Under the pieces are notes generated by a model. The model did no database searches and was not told the DNA's origin. It was given only the letters and a program-made list of their open reading frames with translations. Positions 34,640 through 49,860 of a stretch of 64,000 bases of DNA are shown one piece after another. Numbering within the stretch: position 1 is the first letter of the stretch; the number at the start of each line of letters is the position of its first letter. The position numbers were made by a program, and so were the translations under genes. The stretch lies in NCBI GenBank assembly GCA_022606425.2, contig JAHDVF020000178.1:372001-436000 (forward strand), given 5' to 3'. Source of the stretch: Lepidostoma basale. Taxonomy: Eukaryota; Arthropoda; Insecta; Trichoptera; Lepidostomatidae.

Positions 34640-35010
34640 AAACGATATCAAAGCGCCGCAACAAAATATTACTGTTACTTTCCGTTTTACATAATTTTCA
34701 CAAACACCAAATATTACATTACATTTAACCGCCCTACCTTCAGGTAATTTTCCGAGACACGTGCAAAAAAAGCAGGTTTTTATTATTAAAATTTTATTTT
34801 ATTTTTTTAAATTACGAAATGTCAAAGACTCGACTGCACACTTCGCCTGCCCCTTATAAAACTATCATACTTGTGAAGACTTGTACGTAAGCGTTGTTGG
34901 CATAAGCGCATATTCCTGTACATTTTAGGTACATTACTTTTTCTCAAGCGCGTACATGATATGGGATAGCGCAGAATGGTACAGTCAAAGTGAACGTATC
35001 ACGTACGTTC
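34640..35010 (-). repeat. Dispersed repeat E, copy 1, abutting the LeuRS-m 3' end
   Basis: The complement of this segment matches 43378-43712 over most of its length (CGTACGTGATA..GTTCAC, TTGAGAAAAAGTAATGTACC, GGGGCAGGC, AACCTGCTT, GGTAGGGCGGTTAA). The end carries an inverted pair CGTACGTGATA ... TATCATGTACG that could form a hairpin. Confidence 0.75.
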
Positions 35011-35023
35011 AAATACAGGTTGG

Positions 35024-39401
<4,378 letters not shown>

Positions 39402-39993
39402 TATATTATTTCTAATTAACAATAACATTTTTTATTATTTTTGAATCAACTTTAGGTTAAGTTTTTTCTGTTATTGTCAATGAACTGACAACCACTGACA
39501 ATCGGCACGCCGATTGCAAATGTATCTATGGTCGCTGGTTCATTGGTTCATAGTGACTACAATTCTTAAATTACATTACGCACATACTTTTATAGCCGCT
39601 CGGGTCTTCTACAATATATTGTGATCGTGGTTTCTGACATTTTGACAGATTAAATAATTGTAGAAGAAATTTGGGCGGCGTATATGTCATAATTTTGGCA
39701 ATTACTGTAATTTTGTAGGTAATGAAACTCTCCATTATTATTATTTCTTTCTTATAAGTTATTACTTTTGTATTTTGACTAATAAGACAATTTCTTATTA
39801 GATGTCCATAAACGAGTATTATTATTATTGAATACGCCCATCTCTAAACTCTGTACCCACTTTAACATTATAGATTGAATCAGTTTTTTCATTATTGTTT
39901 TTTTCTTTCTTTCTTCATATGAATAATATGAGCTTTTGATTATTTTCAGTATTGGAAATTGTTTATTTGAATTGATCACATAAATCGTTAAAA
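39402..39993. promoter_or_regulatory. Divergent intergenic region between LeuRS-m and Sec15
   Basis: The 592 bp between the two start codons must hold both 5' flanks. It is AT-rich, with one slightly GC-richer patch around 39500-39610. I see no recognisable transposon in it, unlike most intergenic DNA here. A TTTTGTAG|GTAATG stretch near 39710-39725 could be a splice site of a 5' UTR. A shared promoter is inferred from layout only. Confidence 0.45.
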
Positions 39994-42276
39994 ATGATGA
40001 CCGCTACTATACAAGAGATTGAGGGAATCGATGATTACTGGGGGCCGGCATTTCGGTCCATATACGAAAGCAATGGACACGCTATATTTATGGAACAATT
40101 GGAAACTCGTATTAAGCAACACGACAAAGAAATAGAGCGTATGTGTAATTTTTACTACCAAGGCTTCATAGAATCGATCAGGGACTTGTTGCAAGTACGA
40201 TCACATGCACAAGCCTTATATTCGGAGGTCAAGGAACTTAACAGTAATCTTCATACAGTTGCTAATGGATTATATGTTCATGGAGATGAACTCCTTCAAG
40301 GTCGACAAGTTGAAAGGAACATAGCAGCTGCAGTAGAGAAGATGACCGTATGTCTGCCTTTGATGACCACATACGCAAAACTCTTGGCTCAAGTGAACTC
40401 AAAACGTTACTATCCCGCTCTTAAGACATTAGAACAGCTAGAACACGTTCTTCTGCCTCGTGTCATCGGCTTCCGATTTTGTGCAGATATTTCATCCAGT
40501 GTTCCAAAACTAAGACAATCTATAAGAGAAGCCTCCATGGCTGATTTAACGGATTTTTTAGAAAATATTCGTAAAAATACCCCCCAAATTGGGTTTAAAG
40601 CTCAAAAACACACTGAAGAAATAATGGGTCGAGATTTGGCCACTATAGTTCGGAACAAAAAGATGTCTTTACAGTCGGAGAGTAAACTAGATGAGTCTTA
40701 TTGCACGCAAGATTTAGTGGATTTTAGTCCATTGTACCGCTGTCTACACATTCATTCGGTACTGGGAGCTAGAAACGAATTTATTGAATATTATCGAGAC
40801 CAAAGAAAAAGGCAAGCACAGCTAGTGTTAGATCCAGACTCGGCGATGCACGAGTCTCTGCAGAGTTACAGCTTGTATCTAAATAGTGTCTTGGGATTCT
40901 TTATTGTGGAAAATCATTTATTGAACACCGGCGGAGGATTTGTTTCTAAAGAATGGTTAGACGACTTGTGGAGCGCAGCCGTTATCAAAGTGGCTAATTC
41001 CCTGCGCAAGCACACAGCGCTAGCCACCGACCCGCAACTCATCCTAAACATCAAGCAGCAAATAGTCCTGTTCAACACGACGCTCAAGTACTACGGACTC
41101 TCGGAAGGCCCATTGCTTGGACTTCTTCAGGAAATGGCTGAGCATTACACTGAAGTATTAATGCAGCATTGGGTTTCACTTTTTCGCAATATTTTGGATA
41201 ATGAATCTTTCTTTCCTATTGAGGTTGATTGTTCAGAGGAATATGACAATATTTTATTAATTTTTCCTTTTAATGAAGAAGGTCTTGAAAAGGAACCATT
41301 CCCAAGGAAATTTCCTTTTTCATCCATGGTTCCTGCTGTTTATAGACAAGTTAAAGAGTTTATATACGCTTGCCTTAAGTTTTCTACTGGCCTTGGTCTA
41401 TCTCCTTCGCAAAGAGCGGCCCATGTCAGGCAAAGTGCATCTCTTCTATTGACCCGATCTTTCACGGGTTGCCTTTCATCTTTATTTAGACGCCCATCCT
41501 TGGCCCTACTTCAAGTCGTTCAGATTATTATTGACACACAATACCTCGAGGGTGCCACAACTTACCTGCATCAGTTTATCGGCAACATAACTGGATCGGA
41601 AATCATATTCGATAAAGTTCAGGGCACAATGTTCAAGGTGGCTCGTGATGATGCAGAGCAGCAAATTTGTGACAAACTAAAAAGGAAACTGGATGAATTT
41701 TTAGAATTGGAAAATTACAACTGGTTACTTGTGGAATCTACTGGGCAAGCTTCTAGTTTTATAACAGATATGATAAGTTTTCTACGTAACATGTTTGATT
41801 CCTTGACTACTCTACCCCATGAAGTAGCGGGTCAGGCGTGCAAGGCTGCATGCCAGCATATCGCTCTTAGTATGCACAATTTAGTAATAAATCCTGGAAA
41901 CAAACAAATATCTATGGGTGCTTTACATCAAGTGAACTTAGATGTAATCCAGTGTGAGCAGTTTGCTGCATGCGAACCGGTGCCCGGAGTGAGGGACAGT
42001 CAGCTGCTGTGCTACTTTGCGCCTCTTCGGCAGCTCTTGGATCTAGTGATGGGCTGGGACTGGGCTAGCTACCTGCACGACGTAGGGCTGGAGGAGAGTC
42101 GCTATCCTCTAGTCACACCATTGGAGGCTGCAACTCTACTGGAGAAAATAAAGGAAGCTGATCATCGTTCATCAGTATTTTCTGTTCTTAAAAAAGCTGA
42201 ACGTGATCGGAAAAAACTCCTAGACACTGTTCTTAAACAGCTCAGACAGTTATCTCAAACTAAAGAACAGATTTAA
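39994..42276 (+). CDS. Sec15: Exocyst complex component Sec15 (EXOC6)
   Basis: Subunit of the octameric exocyst that tethers secretory vesicles at the plasma membrane; Sec15 is the Rab11/Sec4 effector subunit. One open frame of 760 codons, close to the usual 750-800, runs from the N-terminal coiled-coil region (IEGIDDYWGPAFRSIYESNGH, then IKQHDKEIERMCNFYYQGFIESI) to the C-terminal helical bundle with the family pattern CYFAPLRQLLDLVMGWDWASYLHD and RYPLVTPLEAATLLEKI. The start is MMTA; the first Met is used but the second would serve as well. No intron interrupts the coding region, in contrast to most neighbours. A dispersed repeat begins about 65 nt after the stop and may provide the 3' end. 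Confidence 0.95.
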   Translation: MMTATIQEIEGIDDYWGPAFRSIYESNGHAIFMEQLETRIKQHDKEIERMCNFYYQGFIESIRDLLQVRSHAQALYSEVKELNSNLHTVANGLYVHGDELLQGRQVERNIAAAVEKMTVCLPLMTTYAKLLAQVNSKRYYPALKTLEQLEHVLLPRVIGFRFCADISSSVPKLRQSIREASMADLTDFLENIRKNTPQIGFKAQKHTEEIMGRDLATIVRNKKMSLQSESKLDESYCTQDLVDFSPLYRCLHIHSVLGARNEFIEYYRDQRKRQAQLVLDPDSAMHESLQSYSLYLNSVLGFFIVENHLLNTGGGFVSKEWLDDLWSAAVIKVANSLRKHTALATDPQLILNIKQQIVLFNTTLKYYGLSEGPLLGLLQEMAEHYTEVLMQHWVSLFRNILDNESFFPIEVDCSEEYDNILLIFPFNEEGLEKEPFPRKFPFSSMVPAVYRQVKEFIYACLKFSTGLGLSPSQRAAHVRQSASLLLTRSFTGCLSSLFRRPSLALLQVVQIIIDTQYLEGATTYLHQFIGNITGSEIIFDKVQGTMFKVARDDAEQQICDKLKRKLDEFLELENYNWLLVESTGQASSFITDMISFLRNMFDSLTTLPHEVAGQACKAACQHIALSMHNLVINPGNKQISMGALHQVNLDVIQCEQFAACEPVPGVRDSQLLCYFAPLRQLLDLVMGWDWASYLHDVGLEESRYPLVTPLEAATLLEKIKEADHRSSVFSVLKKAERDRKKLLDTVLKQLRQLSQTKEQI

Positions 42277-42342
42277 CTCTCTAAGAATTAGCATCATACT
42301 TATTACATAAATTTGAATGAATTTTTTATGAATTAAAACACT

Positions 42343-42845
42343 TTTTTCCACTTTTGAGTTTATTTTTCTCGACATGTTTCGAAGGCTACGAAACATCGGG
42401 AGAATGATGTAAACTAACCAAAATTATTACAAAATTAACTAACCCATAACCTGCCTAAGTTAACGAACCCATGTTATAAATGTTCCTAGGTTTTTGCAGA
42501 GTACCAGGGACAAGATCAATGGGTTAAATTTTGAAAATGATTTTTTTCAATGGAAGTTTTAGGTTGAGGGTGATTTATTACTCGAAAGCTATTAATTTAG
42601 TTAAGGAACAGTTAATATTTGAAGACAAAACAAATGGTCGTTGACACACAAGTTGAAAAAAAAACTTTTACACAATGCAATTTTTAAATAAAAGATTCGT
42701 AACAGTTTTTATGGTGGTACAAAAAAAGAAATTAACTTTCATGTTCTGATAAACTCAAAAGTGGAAAAAACAGTCTGATGATTCATAAAAAAATTGTCAT
42801 TATGGAATTCCACAGTGTTAAAGCCTTAAGTTTATCTAAAATATA
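42343..42845. repeat. Dispersed repeat C, copy 2, just after Sec15
   Basis: Begins CACTTTTGAGTTTATTTTTC and TCGACATGTTTCGAAGGC, as at 18410. A second AACTCAAAAGTGGAAAAAAC block near 42750 is an inverted copy of the start, so the element may be a foldback of about 420 bp. Confidence 0.75.
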
Positions 42846-42885
42846 ATCTTAAGTTTGTGGAATGAGTATATATAATATTATACAC

Positions 42886-43148
<263 letters not shown>

Positions 43149-43374
43149 TCACTCATGTAATAGAAGTAAATAGGCTGACATAGAATTTCATATAAATATT
43201 CAACAAACACTAAACAAGATAACGTAAAAAAAATTGTTACATAATATTGAGTTGATCCTCCAATCAACTTATGCCAGAAAAAATTGCCAGCTTCCATGAC
43301 ACTCACTCTGGTATTTAAATATTTTGGCCCGTTAACAATGTTTTTAAAATTCTATTAACAACCCTACTTATTTG

Positions 43375-43714
43375 ATCGTACGTGATATGTTCACCTTGAC
43401 TACCATTCTACGATATCCCGTATCACGTACGGGGTTGAGAAAAAGTAATGTACCTAAAATGTCCAAAGTTTTAGAGATACGCGCGTGTGCCATCAAAACT
43501 TGAGCACAAGTCTTCATAAATATGATAGTTTTACAAGGGGCAGGCAAAGTGTGCGGCCAAGTATCTGACGTTTCGTAATTTAAAAAAATTAAATTAGTAT
43601 GTAATTAAATTTCATTAATAAAAAACCTGCTTGTTTTTTGCACGTTTTTCGGTAAATAACCCAAAGGTAGGGCGGTTAATAATGTTTTTTTCGTGTTTAT
43701 AAAGACGTATACTA
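43375..43714 (+). repeat. Dispersed repeat E, copy 2, carrying the intact mariner
   Basis: Inverted relative to the copy at 34640-35010. It starts CGTACGTGATATGTTCACC, with TATCACGTACGG about 45 bp further in, forming an inverted pair. Interrupted at 43714 by the mariner. Confidence 0.75.
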
Positions 43715-45001
43715 TTAGGTGTATAACTTTGCTTCCGCCGTTTTTTTCCGAAATTCGAGGCTTTATCGTAAAAAACTGGTTATACATTTATGATTCAAAG
43801 TATTGTCCATCGCTGGCCACTACTTTCTCCCATCTTTCGGGCAGCATACGAATCCCGCGTTGAAAAAACTGGTCATCTTTTGAAGCGATCCACGAATCGA
43901 TCCAATTTTTTACTTCTTCATAAGACCGGAAGTGCTGGTCAGCTAGGCCGTGTGCCATTGATCGAAACAAGTGATAGTCCGAGGGAGCAACGTCTGGAGA
44001 ATACGGCGGGTGGGGTAGGACTTCCCATTTCAAAGTTTCCAAGTATGTCTTGACCACTTTCGCAACATGGGGTCGAGCATTGTCATGCTGTAAAATCACT
44101 TTATCATGTCTCTCGTTGTATTGCGGCCGTTTGTCTTTCAATGCTCGGCTCAAACGCATTAATTGCGTTCGATAACGATCGCCTGTGATTGTTTCAGTCG
44201 GTTTTAACAACTCATAATACACTACGCCGAGCTGGTCCCACCAAATACTGAGCATAACCTTGGAACCGTGAATATTCGGTTTGGCCGTCGACGTGGAAGC
44301 ATGGCCGGGATATCCCCATGATTTTCTGCGCTTGGGATTATCGTAATGAACCCATTTCTCGTCCCCAGTCACAATGCGATGCAGAAATCCCTTCCGTCTT
44401 TGCCTTGCAAGCAGCTGTTCACAAACACACAAACGCCGTTCAACATCTCTCGGCTTCAACTCGTACGGCACCCAATTTCCTTGTTTCTGAATCATTCCCA
44501 TGACTTTCAGGCGTTTTGAAATGGCTGGTTGCGTCACTCCCAATGATCCTGCCAATTCTTGTTGCGTTTGACACGAGTCTTGATCAAGTAATGCCTCCAA
44601 TTCTGCATCTTCGAAAACCTTCTCTCTTCCACTGCCATGCTGGTCTTCGACGTTAAAATCACCGTTCTTGAAGCGTTGAAACCACTCTCGGCACGTTCTT
44701 TCACTAATAGCGGCCTCACCATAGGTATTTGAGAGCATTTGATGAGCCTCAGCCGCAGATTTCTTCATATTAAAGCATAAAATTAAAACCTCCCGCAAAT
44801 GACGAGAATTTGGCTCGTAAGCTGACATGTTTAATCGGGAATAACTTTATGATGCAGACACAAATCGACTAATATTTCGATGGCGTTATGTTTACAAATA
44901 CTTAAGCTTATTGTATGACATCTATGATATATTTATTCCAACTACCACTTACCGCTACTGCCATCTATTGCAAAACGGCGGAAGCAAAGTTATACACCTA
45001 A
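43715..45001 (-). mobile_element. Complete, apparently intact mariner transposon
   Basis: Length 1287 bp with perfect 30-bp terminal inverted repeats (43715-43744 beginning TTAGGTGTATAACTTTGC, and 44972-45001) and TA on both sides. One uninterrupted 346-codon transposase at 43788-44828 (minus) carries the helix-turn-helix half (CREWFQRFKNGDFNVED, WVPYEL) and the three catalytic Asp residues in TGDEKWVHYDN, LQHDNARPHVA and SPDVAPSDYHLF, with D34D spacing. It resembles the mauritiana/mellifera group. It is inserted in a copy of the dispersed repeat at 43375-43714. Confidence 0.96.
43788..44828 (-). CDS. Mariner transposase, full length
   Basis: Cut-and-paste DDD transposase of 346 residues, the standard mariner length. 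The start MSAYEPNSRHLREVLILCFNMKKSAAEAHQML is at the conserved N-terminus and the end WEKVVASDGQYFES is the conserved C-terminus. Domain order is paired-type DNA-binding domain (about 1-110), WVPHEL-like linker (WVPYEL), then catalytic domain with D in TGDEKW, HDNARPH and APSDYHLF. No stop or frameshift is visible. Whether it is expressed cannot be seen. Confidence 0.95.
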   Translation of the reverse strand: MSAYEPNSRHLREVLILCFNMKKSAAEAHQMLSNTYGEAAISERTCREWFQRFKNGDFNVEDQHGSGREKVFEDAELEALLDQDSCQTQQELAGSLGVTQPAISKRLKVMGMIQKQGNWVPYELKPRDVERRLCVCEQLLARQRRKGFLHRIVTGDEKWVHYDNPKRRKSWGYPGHASTSTAKPNIHGSKVMLSIWWDQLGVVYYELLKPTETITGDRYRTQLMRLSRALKDKRPQYNERHDKVILQHDNARPHVAKVVKTYLETLKWEVLPHPPYSPDVAPSDYHLFRSMAHGLADQHFRSYEEVKNWIDSWIASKDDQFFQRGIRMLPERWEKVVASDGQYFES

Positions 45002-45310
45002 TATAAATATGCCTTTGGACAGTCCTTTTTGATACATAAAAATTGTCTACGTCTCTTAAGATTGCCTAATTTTGGTCAAACAAATGTTTTCCAATTCTTT
45101 TAATCTGTACAATCACTCTATAACCAGTCAACAATGTAAGTTTAATTTGGCACTAATGTGACACTATAGTACACCACACTAAAGAAATCTTTAATTCGGC
45201 CCCGTGTGAATTCATCCCAAATCTTGAAATTGTCATGCCTGCTATTGGAAATTTAGGTGCTACGCTGTATACTAAAGAGCCCTAGCTAAAATCAAAACAT
45301 AACCGTAATC

Positions 45311-46540
45311 ATGGAGAACACTTGCAAAGTATGTACTGCTAATAAGGTAAAGAAGATAGTCCCTGGCTATCATGGCAAAGTTGAGAATTTTGATCCCAAA
45401 AAGAAAGACAACCGCCAAAGATGAGATCCGACATAAAATCACATCCGAGATCTAAAACAATCCCACTACCGACGCAACTTGATAAGGCTAAATCACCAAT
45501 ACCCCCGAAAAACACTTCAATGTGACCTTTGCACAAACACCTCATATGGGCACGCTTCTTAGACAAACACGCGGCAATGCAAATTTAAACTTCGAGGAGA
45601 ATGAATTTTGTGAGTTAATGCTAAATCAGGATTTTAATATTACCGAACCGATATACCTAATACTAAAAGGGCTTGGTCACATAAAGGATATGACTGATAA
45701 GACAGTGTACCTGAGCAATAAAGACTTACCTGTGAATGAGGTACAAGGTAAGGGAGGTGATTGTCTACCTGAGCAATAAAGACTTGCCTTTGTATGAGGT
45801 ACAAGGTAAAGGAGGTTATTGTCTACTTGAGCTATAGAGAAATATACTGATGGCACAAAGCACAGGTGACACAGTGCAGCCCAATTTCAGTGTTTTACCA
45901 CCACAAACGCAAGCAACAACGAACTTAGCAGAGTATTTTGGTCCACTCGCTAGTCAGAAAGAAGAAGTGCGCATAGAACTACAATCAGGGTGCGACACCT
46001 TTCAGGTAACTCTGTGCAAAAGACGAGATTGAATATACACATTGTTCAAAAAGTTAGTGACTTTATTGACCGTCCCTACTTTTAGGGGAAAAAAGGTCAA
46101 AATAGACAGTCGAACATGTGAGGCAGATTCCTCCCAATTTATACGTACTTTACCAACAGACAAGAACGCTAACATAGCGACAAAGTGAACCGACAAAACT
46201 GTCAGGCCCACAGCCGAAAATGCAGAAAGCGTGTCTTGAGTTTGGAGCGTCTTATTACGCAGGGTATCAATCGTATAAAGATTGAAGTAATGCAAGACCA
46301 ATGGAAGTAATGCAAATTGGTGTTGCACTACAGCTGTTCCACGATCCAATTGGACTATTCCAACAACGTGAATCGCAAACCACAATGAGCTCAGAACACT
46401 ACCACCAGGGTTCAACGTAAATAGGTTCCGATTTGCAACTAACACGTACAAATGCCATCGTGAGACGTATGATTCAGGGTCAACGTTAACATCACACAAG
46501 AACAAACGCACACATTTAACAGGCACACACTCAAAGTTTT
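45311..46540 (+). pseudogene. Unassigned degenerate coding block
   Basis: Plus-strand frames with coding-like composition follow one another with frame changes: 45311-45424 (MENTCKVCTANKVKKIVPGY), 45522-45779 (NANLNFEENEFCELMLNQDF), 45850-46032 (TTNLAEYFGPLASQKEEVRI), then short pieces to about 46540. The base composition is less AT-rich than the surroundings. A 58-bp tandem duplication interrupts it. I do not recognise the family. An old viral or LTR-element coding sequence is possible, but so is chance. A 174-codon minus-strand frame (46002-46526) overlaps the end. Confidence 0.3.
45708..45836. repeat. Tandem duplication, period 58 bp
   Basis: TACCTGAGCAATAAAGACTT starts at 45708 and again at 45766, and the third unit begins at 45824 (TACTTGAGC). 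Units differ by a few bases. Confidence 0.85.
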
Positions 46541-46686
46541 AATGAAAGTCAATTTATGATCAAAACCAATTATTGGAAATATCACACTTTTTTTCTAGAA
46601 TAATGGAACAAGTAAGAACAAGGCAATTGAATTTCTAGAAACAGTATATTTATTGATGGTTGTGGTTTTTATTTTATAAAACTCCA

Positions 46687-46925
46687 TTATAAATTATATT
46701 GTAAATGCGATTGTTTTATCGGTTTTACAGAGATTATTTATTTCTGCCATATATAAAAATATTAATACTTGGTCCAAATTTATTTCGCCTTACGAGGACA
46801 TTCTCAAACCAGTTCGGTTTGAGAATGCCCTCGCAAGGCGAATCAAATTTGTAACAAGTATTTATATTTTTATATTTGAATAAAAAAATCTCTGTAAAAC
46901 TGACAAAACAATCGCATTTATGTTA
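46687..46925. repeat. Foldback (palindromic) element, about 239 bp
   Basis: ATAAATGCGATTGTTTT-type arms pair with one another over more than 100 bp each side. The inner arms CATTCTCAAACC and GGTTTGAGAATG flank a short loop at about 46806. Contains TTCGCCTTACGAGG and CCTCGCAAGGCGAA. Confidence 0.88.
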
Positions 46926-47299
46926 TAATTTTGGTCTATTTACTTCTATCATGGGAGTGTAAATATGTCTATTAGTTTAAATACAACTTACTTTTCATTA
47001 ATTTTAATCATATTATTGTTAGAAAAATAAATTACATAATATAAACTTACTTACCAGTGCCTAAAATGTATTTGTACTTTTTTTCCCAGAGAATAATACA
47101 CCTAAAACACTTCCCACACAGCTGCAATGTAGTGATTGCTCTGCATTTTATATTGGAAGTACAATTTTAATTTATTGTTTCTTGAGGAATTATGTAAAAC
47201 TCCATATTATAACCCCAACCCCCACATTCCTCTCTACCTGGGTAGTCAAGTCCAAATATCGACCCAAACCAACACGTCCTCCCAGAAACCTTCCTCTCG

Positions 47300-47435
47300 T
47301 TTCTCTGACAATATCCAACCTTAACACTTAAAGAAATTTTCCTTGACACTTAAAGAAATATCCAACCTTAACACTTAAAGAAACCTTCCTCTGGTCTCTC
47401 TGACAATATCCAACCTTAACACTTAAAGAAATTTA
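47300..47435. repeat. Imperfect tandem repeat
   Basis: ATATCCAACCTTAACACTTA followed by AAGAAA occurs three times (about 47310, 47359 and 47406), with CTTCCTCTNGTNTCTCTGAC between. Confidence 0.8.
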
Positions 47436-47489
47436 CAACATGCAAGAGAGCCATAGCCTCGGCTGGTACTCGCGAGAAAATGAGATAAA

Positions 47490-47665
47490 TACTAATGTAA
47501 ACATCTGTTTTCTAGAAATTTTATTATATTTTATGGAAATGACATGTTTTGCCGAGCAAAGGCGTTATAAAATGCTTCAACAAGACGAAACAAGTCATTT
47601 CTATAAAATAAAATAAAACTTCTAGAAAACAGATATTATCATTTGTATTAATTATTGAAATTTAG
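47490..47665. repeat. Foldback family A copy
   Basis: TTCTAGAAATTTTATTATAT, GACATGTTTTGCCGAGCAAA and their complements GACGAAACAAGTCATTTC, AATAAAACTTCTAGAAAACA pair across a centre at about 47575. Confidence 0.8.
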
Positions 47666-48580
47666 ATTTTTAAATTTAGATTGGTGCTAAGATGAGTGAT
47701 CTGTCTGTAAACTGTCTGCTTTACGCGGACGATGCCGTTCTCTTTGCGGATAGTGCGGACGAATTACAAGTCTTGGTGTCGAGAATGTATGAGGTATGCA
47801 AGTCAAATGACTTAATGATGAATGTCAGAAAGTCAAAGGTGATGGTTTTCGAAAGAGAAGAGCAAATGACAGTTTGTAATATAAGTGTGAACGAAGAAAA
47901 CTTGGAACAGGTGAGGGAATTTGTGTATTTAGGTAGCATGTTCACAGCAGATGCCCGAACGGATAGTGACGTCGAAAGAAGGGTTGGTGCGGGTAACAAA
48001 GTGAATGGAGCTTTAAAAATAGTTATTGGAAACAAGAATTTATCAATGAAAGCGAAAACGGCCATTCACAATGGAGTTCTGGTCCCAACCCTAATGTATG
48101 GAAGCGAAGCATGGAACTGGCAGAAGAAGGATGAGAGTAGAATAAATGCGGTAGAGATGAGGTCCCTAAGACGTATGTGTGGTAGAACGATATACGACAG
48201 AATCTCAAATGCTGATATAAGAAAGGAATGTAGAGCGGAAGAAGGTATTATGAACAAAATTATGAAAGGATCGCTGCGTTGGTTCGGACATATGGAACGC
48301 ATGGATGGAGAAAGAATGGTTAAGAAAGTATACGTTAATGATGTAAATGGGGTACGAAGTCGAGGCAGACCGAGGAAAACATGGCATGACCAAATTAATC
48401 AAATTTTAATGGTTGGTCATGTTAGAAGTCGGAGGAATCGACGTGCGTGTATGACTCGTTGTATGAATGTGGAGGAAGCTAGAGAGGTTTGCCAGGATAG
48501 AGTAGTGTGGCGGTCCATTCTCTCTGCCTACCCCTGCGGGGAAACGGCGTGATGGTTTGTTTGTTTGTTTGTTAGATTTT
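47666..48580 (+). mobile_element. RTE-like LINE, best-preserved 3' end
   Basis: Frame 47692-48552 (286 codons) is open from the RT active site (CLLYADDAVLFADS) through the thumb and C-terminus (MYGSEAWNWQKKDESRINAVEMRSLRRMCG, RSRGRPRKTWHDQI) to the stop at GETA. The 3' end is GGCGTGATGGTTTG then (TTTG)n. 5' truncated at about 47660. The same family accounts for about a dozen other fragments here. Confidence 0.9.
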
Positions 48581-48759
48581 TAAATAAAGCGGCATCTTGA
48601 TGTTTAAATATAATATTTTGCATTTAATTTAGTTGAGCATAAACACAAAAAGAAAAAAAACAATGGACCTAACCCTACACATTTTTTCTTGGTCAATGAT
48701 GTTAAATTCCAATCAAGTACTCAATATTGGTCAAAATGTCAGTTATCTTTACTGGAAGC

Positions 48760-48985
48760 AAAATGTTTCACCTTGCTAGGACATTAATTGAAACTTTTTA
48801 TAATAATTCATATAAATTAAAACGTCTGTCTTCTAGCAGTTTTATTAAATTTTATATAAAATGACATTTTTCGCCCTTCTAAGGCATTATCAAATCTGAC
48901 ATTTGATAATCCCTCAGGAAGGCGAAACATACAAATTATAATAAAACTCATAGAAAACAGGTGTATTCATTTGTATTAATTAGCC
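48760..48985. repeat. Foldback family A copies
   Basis: AAATGACATTTTTCGCCCTT CTAAGGCATTATCAAAT pairs with ATTTGATAATCCCTCAGGAA GGCGAAACATACAAAT around a centre at about 48898. A half copy is at 48760-48795. Confidence 0.8.
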
Positions 48986-49148
48986 TAATAAATATTTTAT
49001 TTTCAATGACTACTAAATATCCAAACACACGAATCATCAATCCTTTTAATACATACATAACAGAAATAATAACATCTTACAAAATCATCATTACCTCAGT
49101 GACTGCCTTAATGAAGATATGGATAGATAGGAGAAATCAAATTATTAA

Positions 49149-49355
49149 TCGCTCTCTACATCATAACAGCACGAGCTAAATCTATAGCTATCATATTGAT
49201 TCTCGTGACAAGTGATAGGTAGCTAATCTAACGCCATTCTATTGTCATGTGAATCCTACACCAGACCAAAGAGAGTGTGACAATCACACTGCCTTCGCCG
49301 GGAATTAAACCTTCAGTGTGGCAGTTAAAGCGCTTCGACCACAAAGGTTTATAAG
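49149..49355 (-). repeat. SINE-B, tRNA-derived
   Basis: On the minus strand TGGTCGAAGCGCTTTAACTG resembles a tRNA A-box region and GGTTTAATTCCCGGCG a decayed B box. The 3' part TTTAGCTCGTGCTGTTATGA matches other copies. Confidence 0.75.
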
Positions 49356-49561
49356 ACTTAATATTGTACTATCAAGCCCTAAAGAGTTTAAAACTGTAAA
49401 AAGTAACAAATTTGTAAGAGAGAACTCAATTATCTTTTTGAGAACTCAATTATCACAACAATTCCCTGGTTCTCTATTGGAGCATTTTCGAGTATGCTAA
49501 TGTTTAATTATCTTGAACTGAATAGGTATATGGTAATGCAGTTCTTCGAGAACTCTCTCAC

Positions 49562-49860
49562 TTGACTAAACAACCATCACGTCGTTTCTCCAGAGGAGTA
49601 AGGCAGAGAGGATGTACCGCCACACTGCTCTGTCCTGGCATGCCTCTCTAGCTTCCTCTACATTCATATATCGTAATATGCACGCTTGTCAATTTTTCCA
49701 ACTTCGAATGTGACCAGCTTTTAGTAATTGGTGAATTTGGTCGTGCCATGTTTTCCTTGGTTTCTTTTTCGATTCACACTGCTTGTATATAACTTTTTAA
49801 TCACTCTTCTCTCATCCATTCATTCCATACTAGTTCCAACACGTGAAATAATCATGGAAC
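49562..49860 (-). mobile_element. RTE-like LINE 3' end
   Basis: Begins AAACAACCATCACGTCGTTT CTCCAGAGG, the shared terminus on the minus strand; further decayed pieces at about 50320-50420. Confidence 0.8.

Noticed and set aside
46002..46526. 174-codon minus-strand frame (MPVKCVRLFL...)
   Set aside because: Overlaps a plus-strand block with coding-like composition and has no recognised domain; more likely an antisense shadow.
47300..47435. CRISPR-like array
   Set aside because: Only three imperfect units, no regular unique spacers, and the genome is animal.
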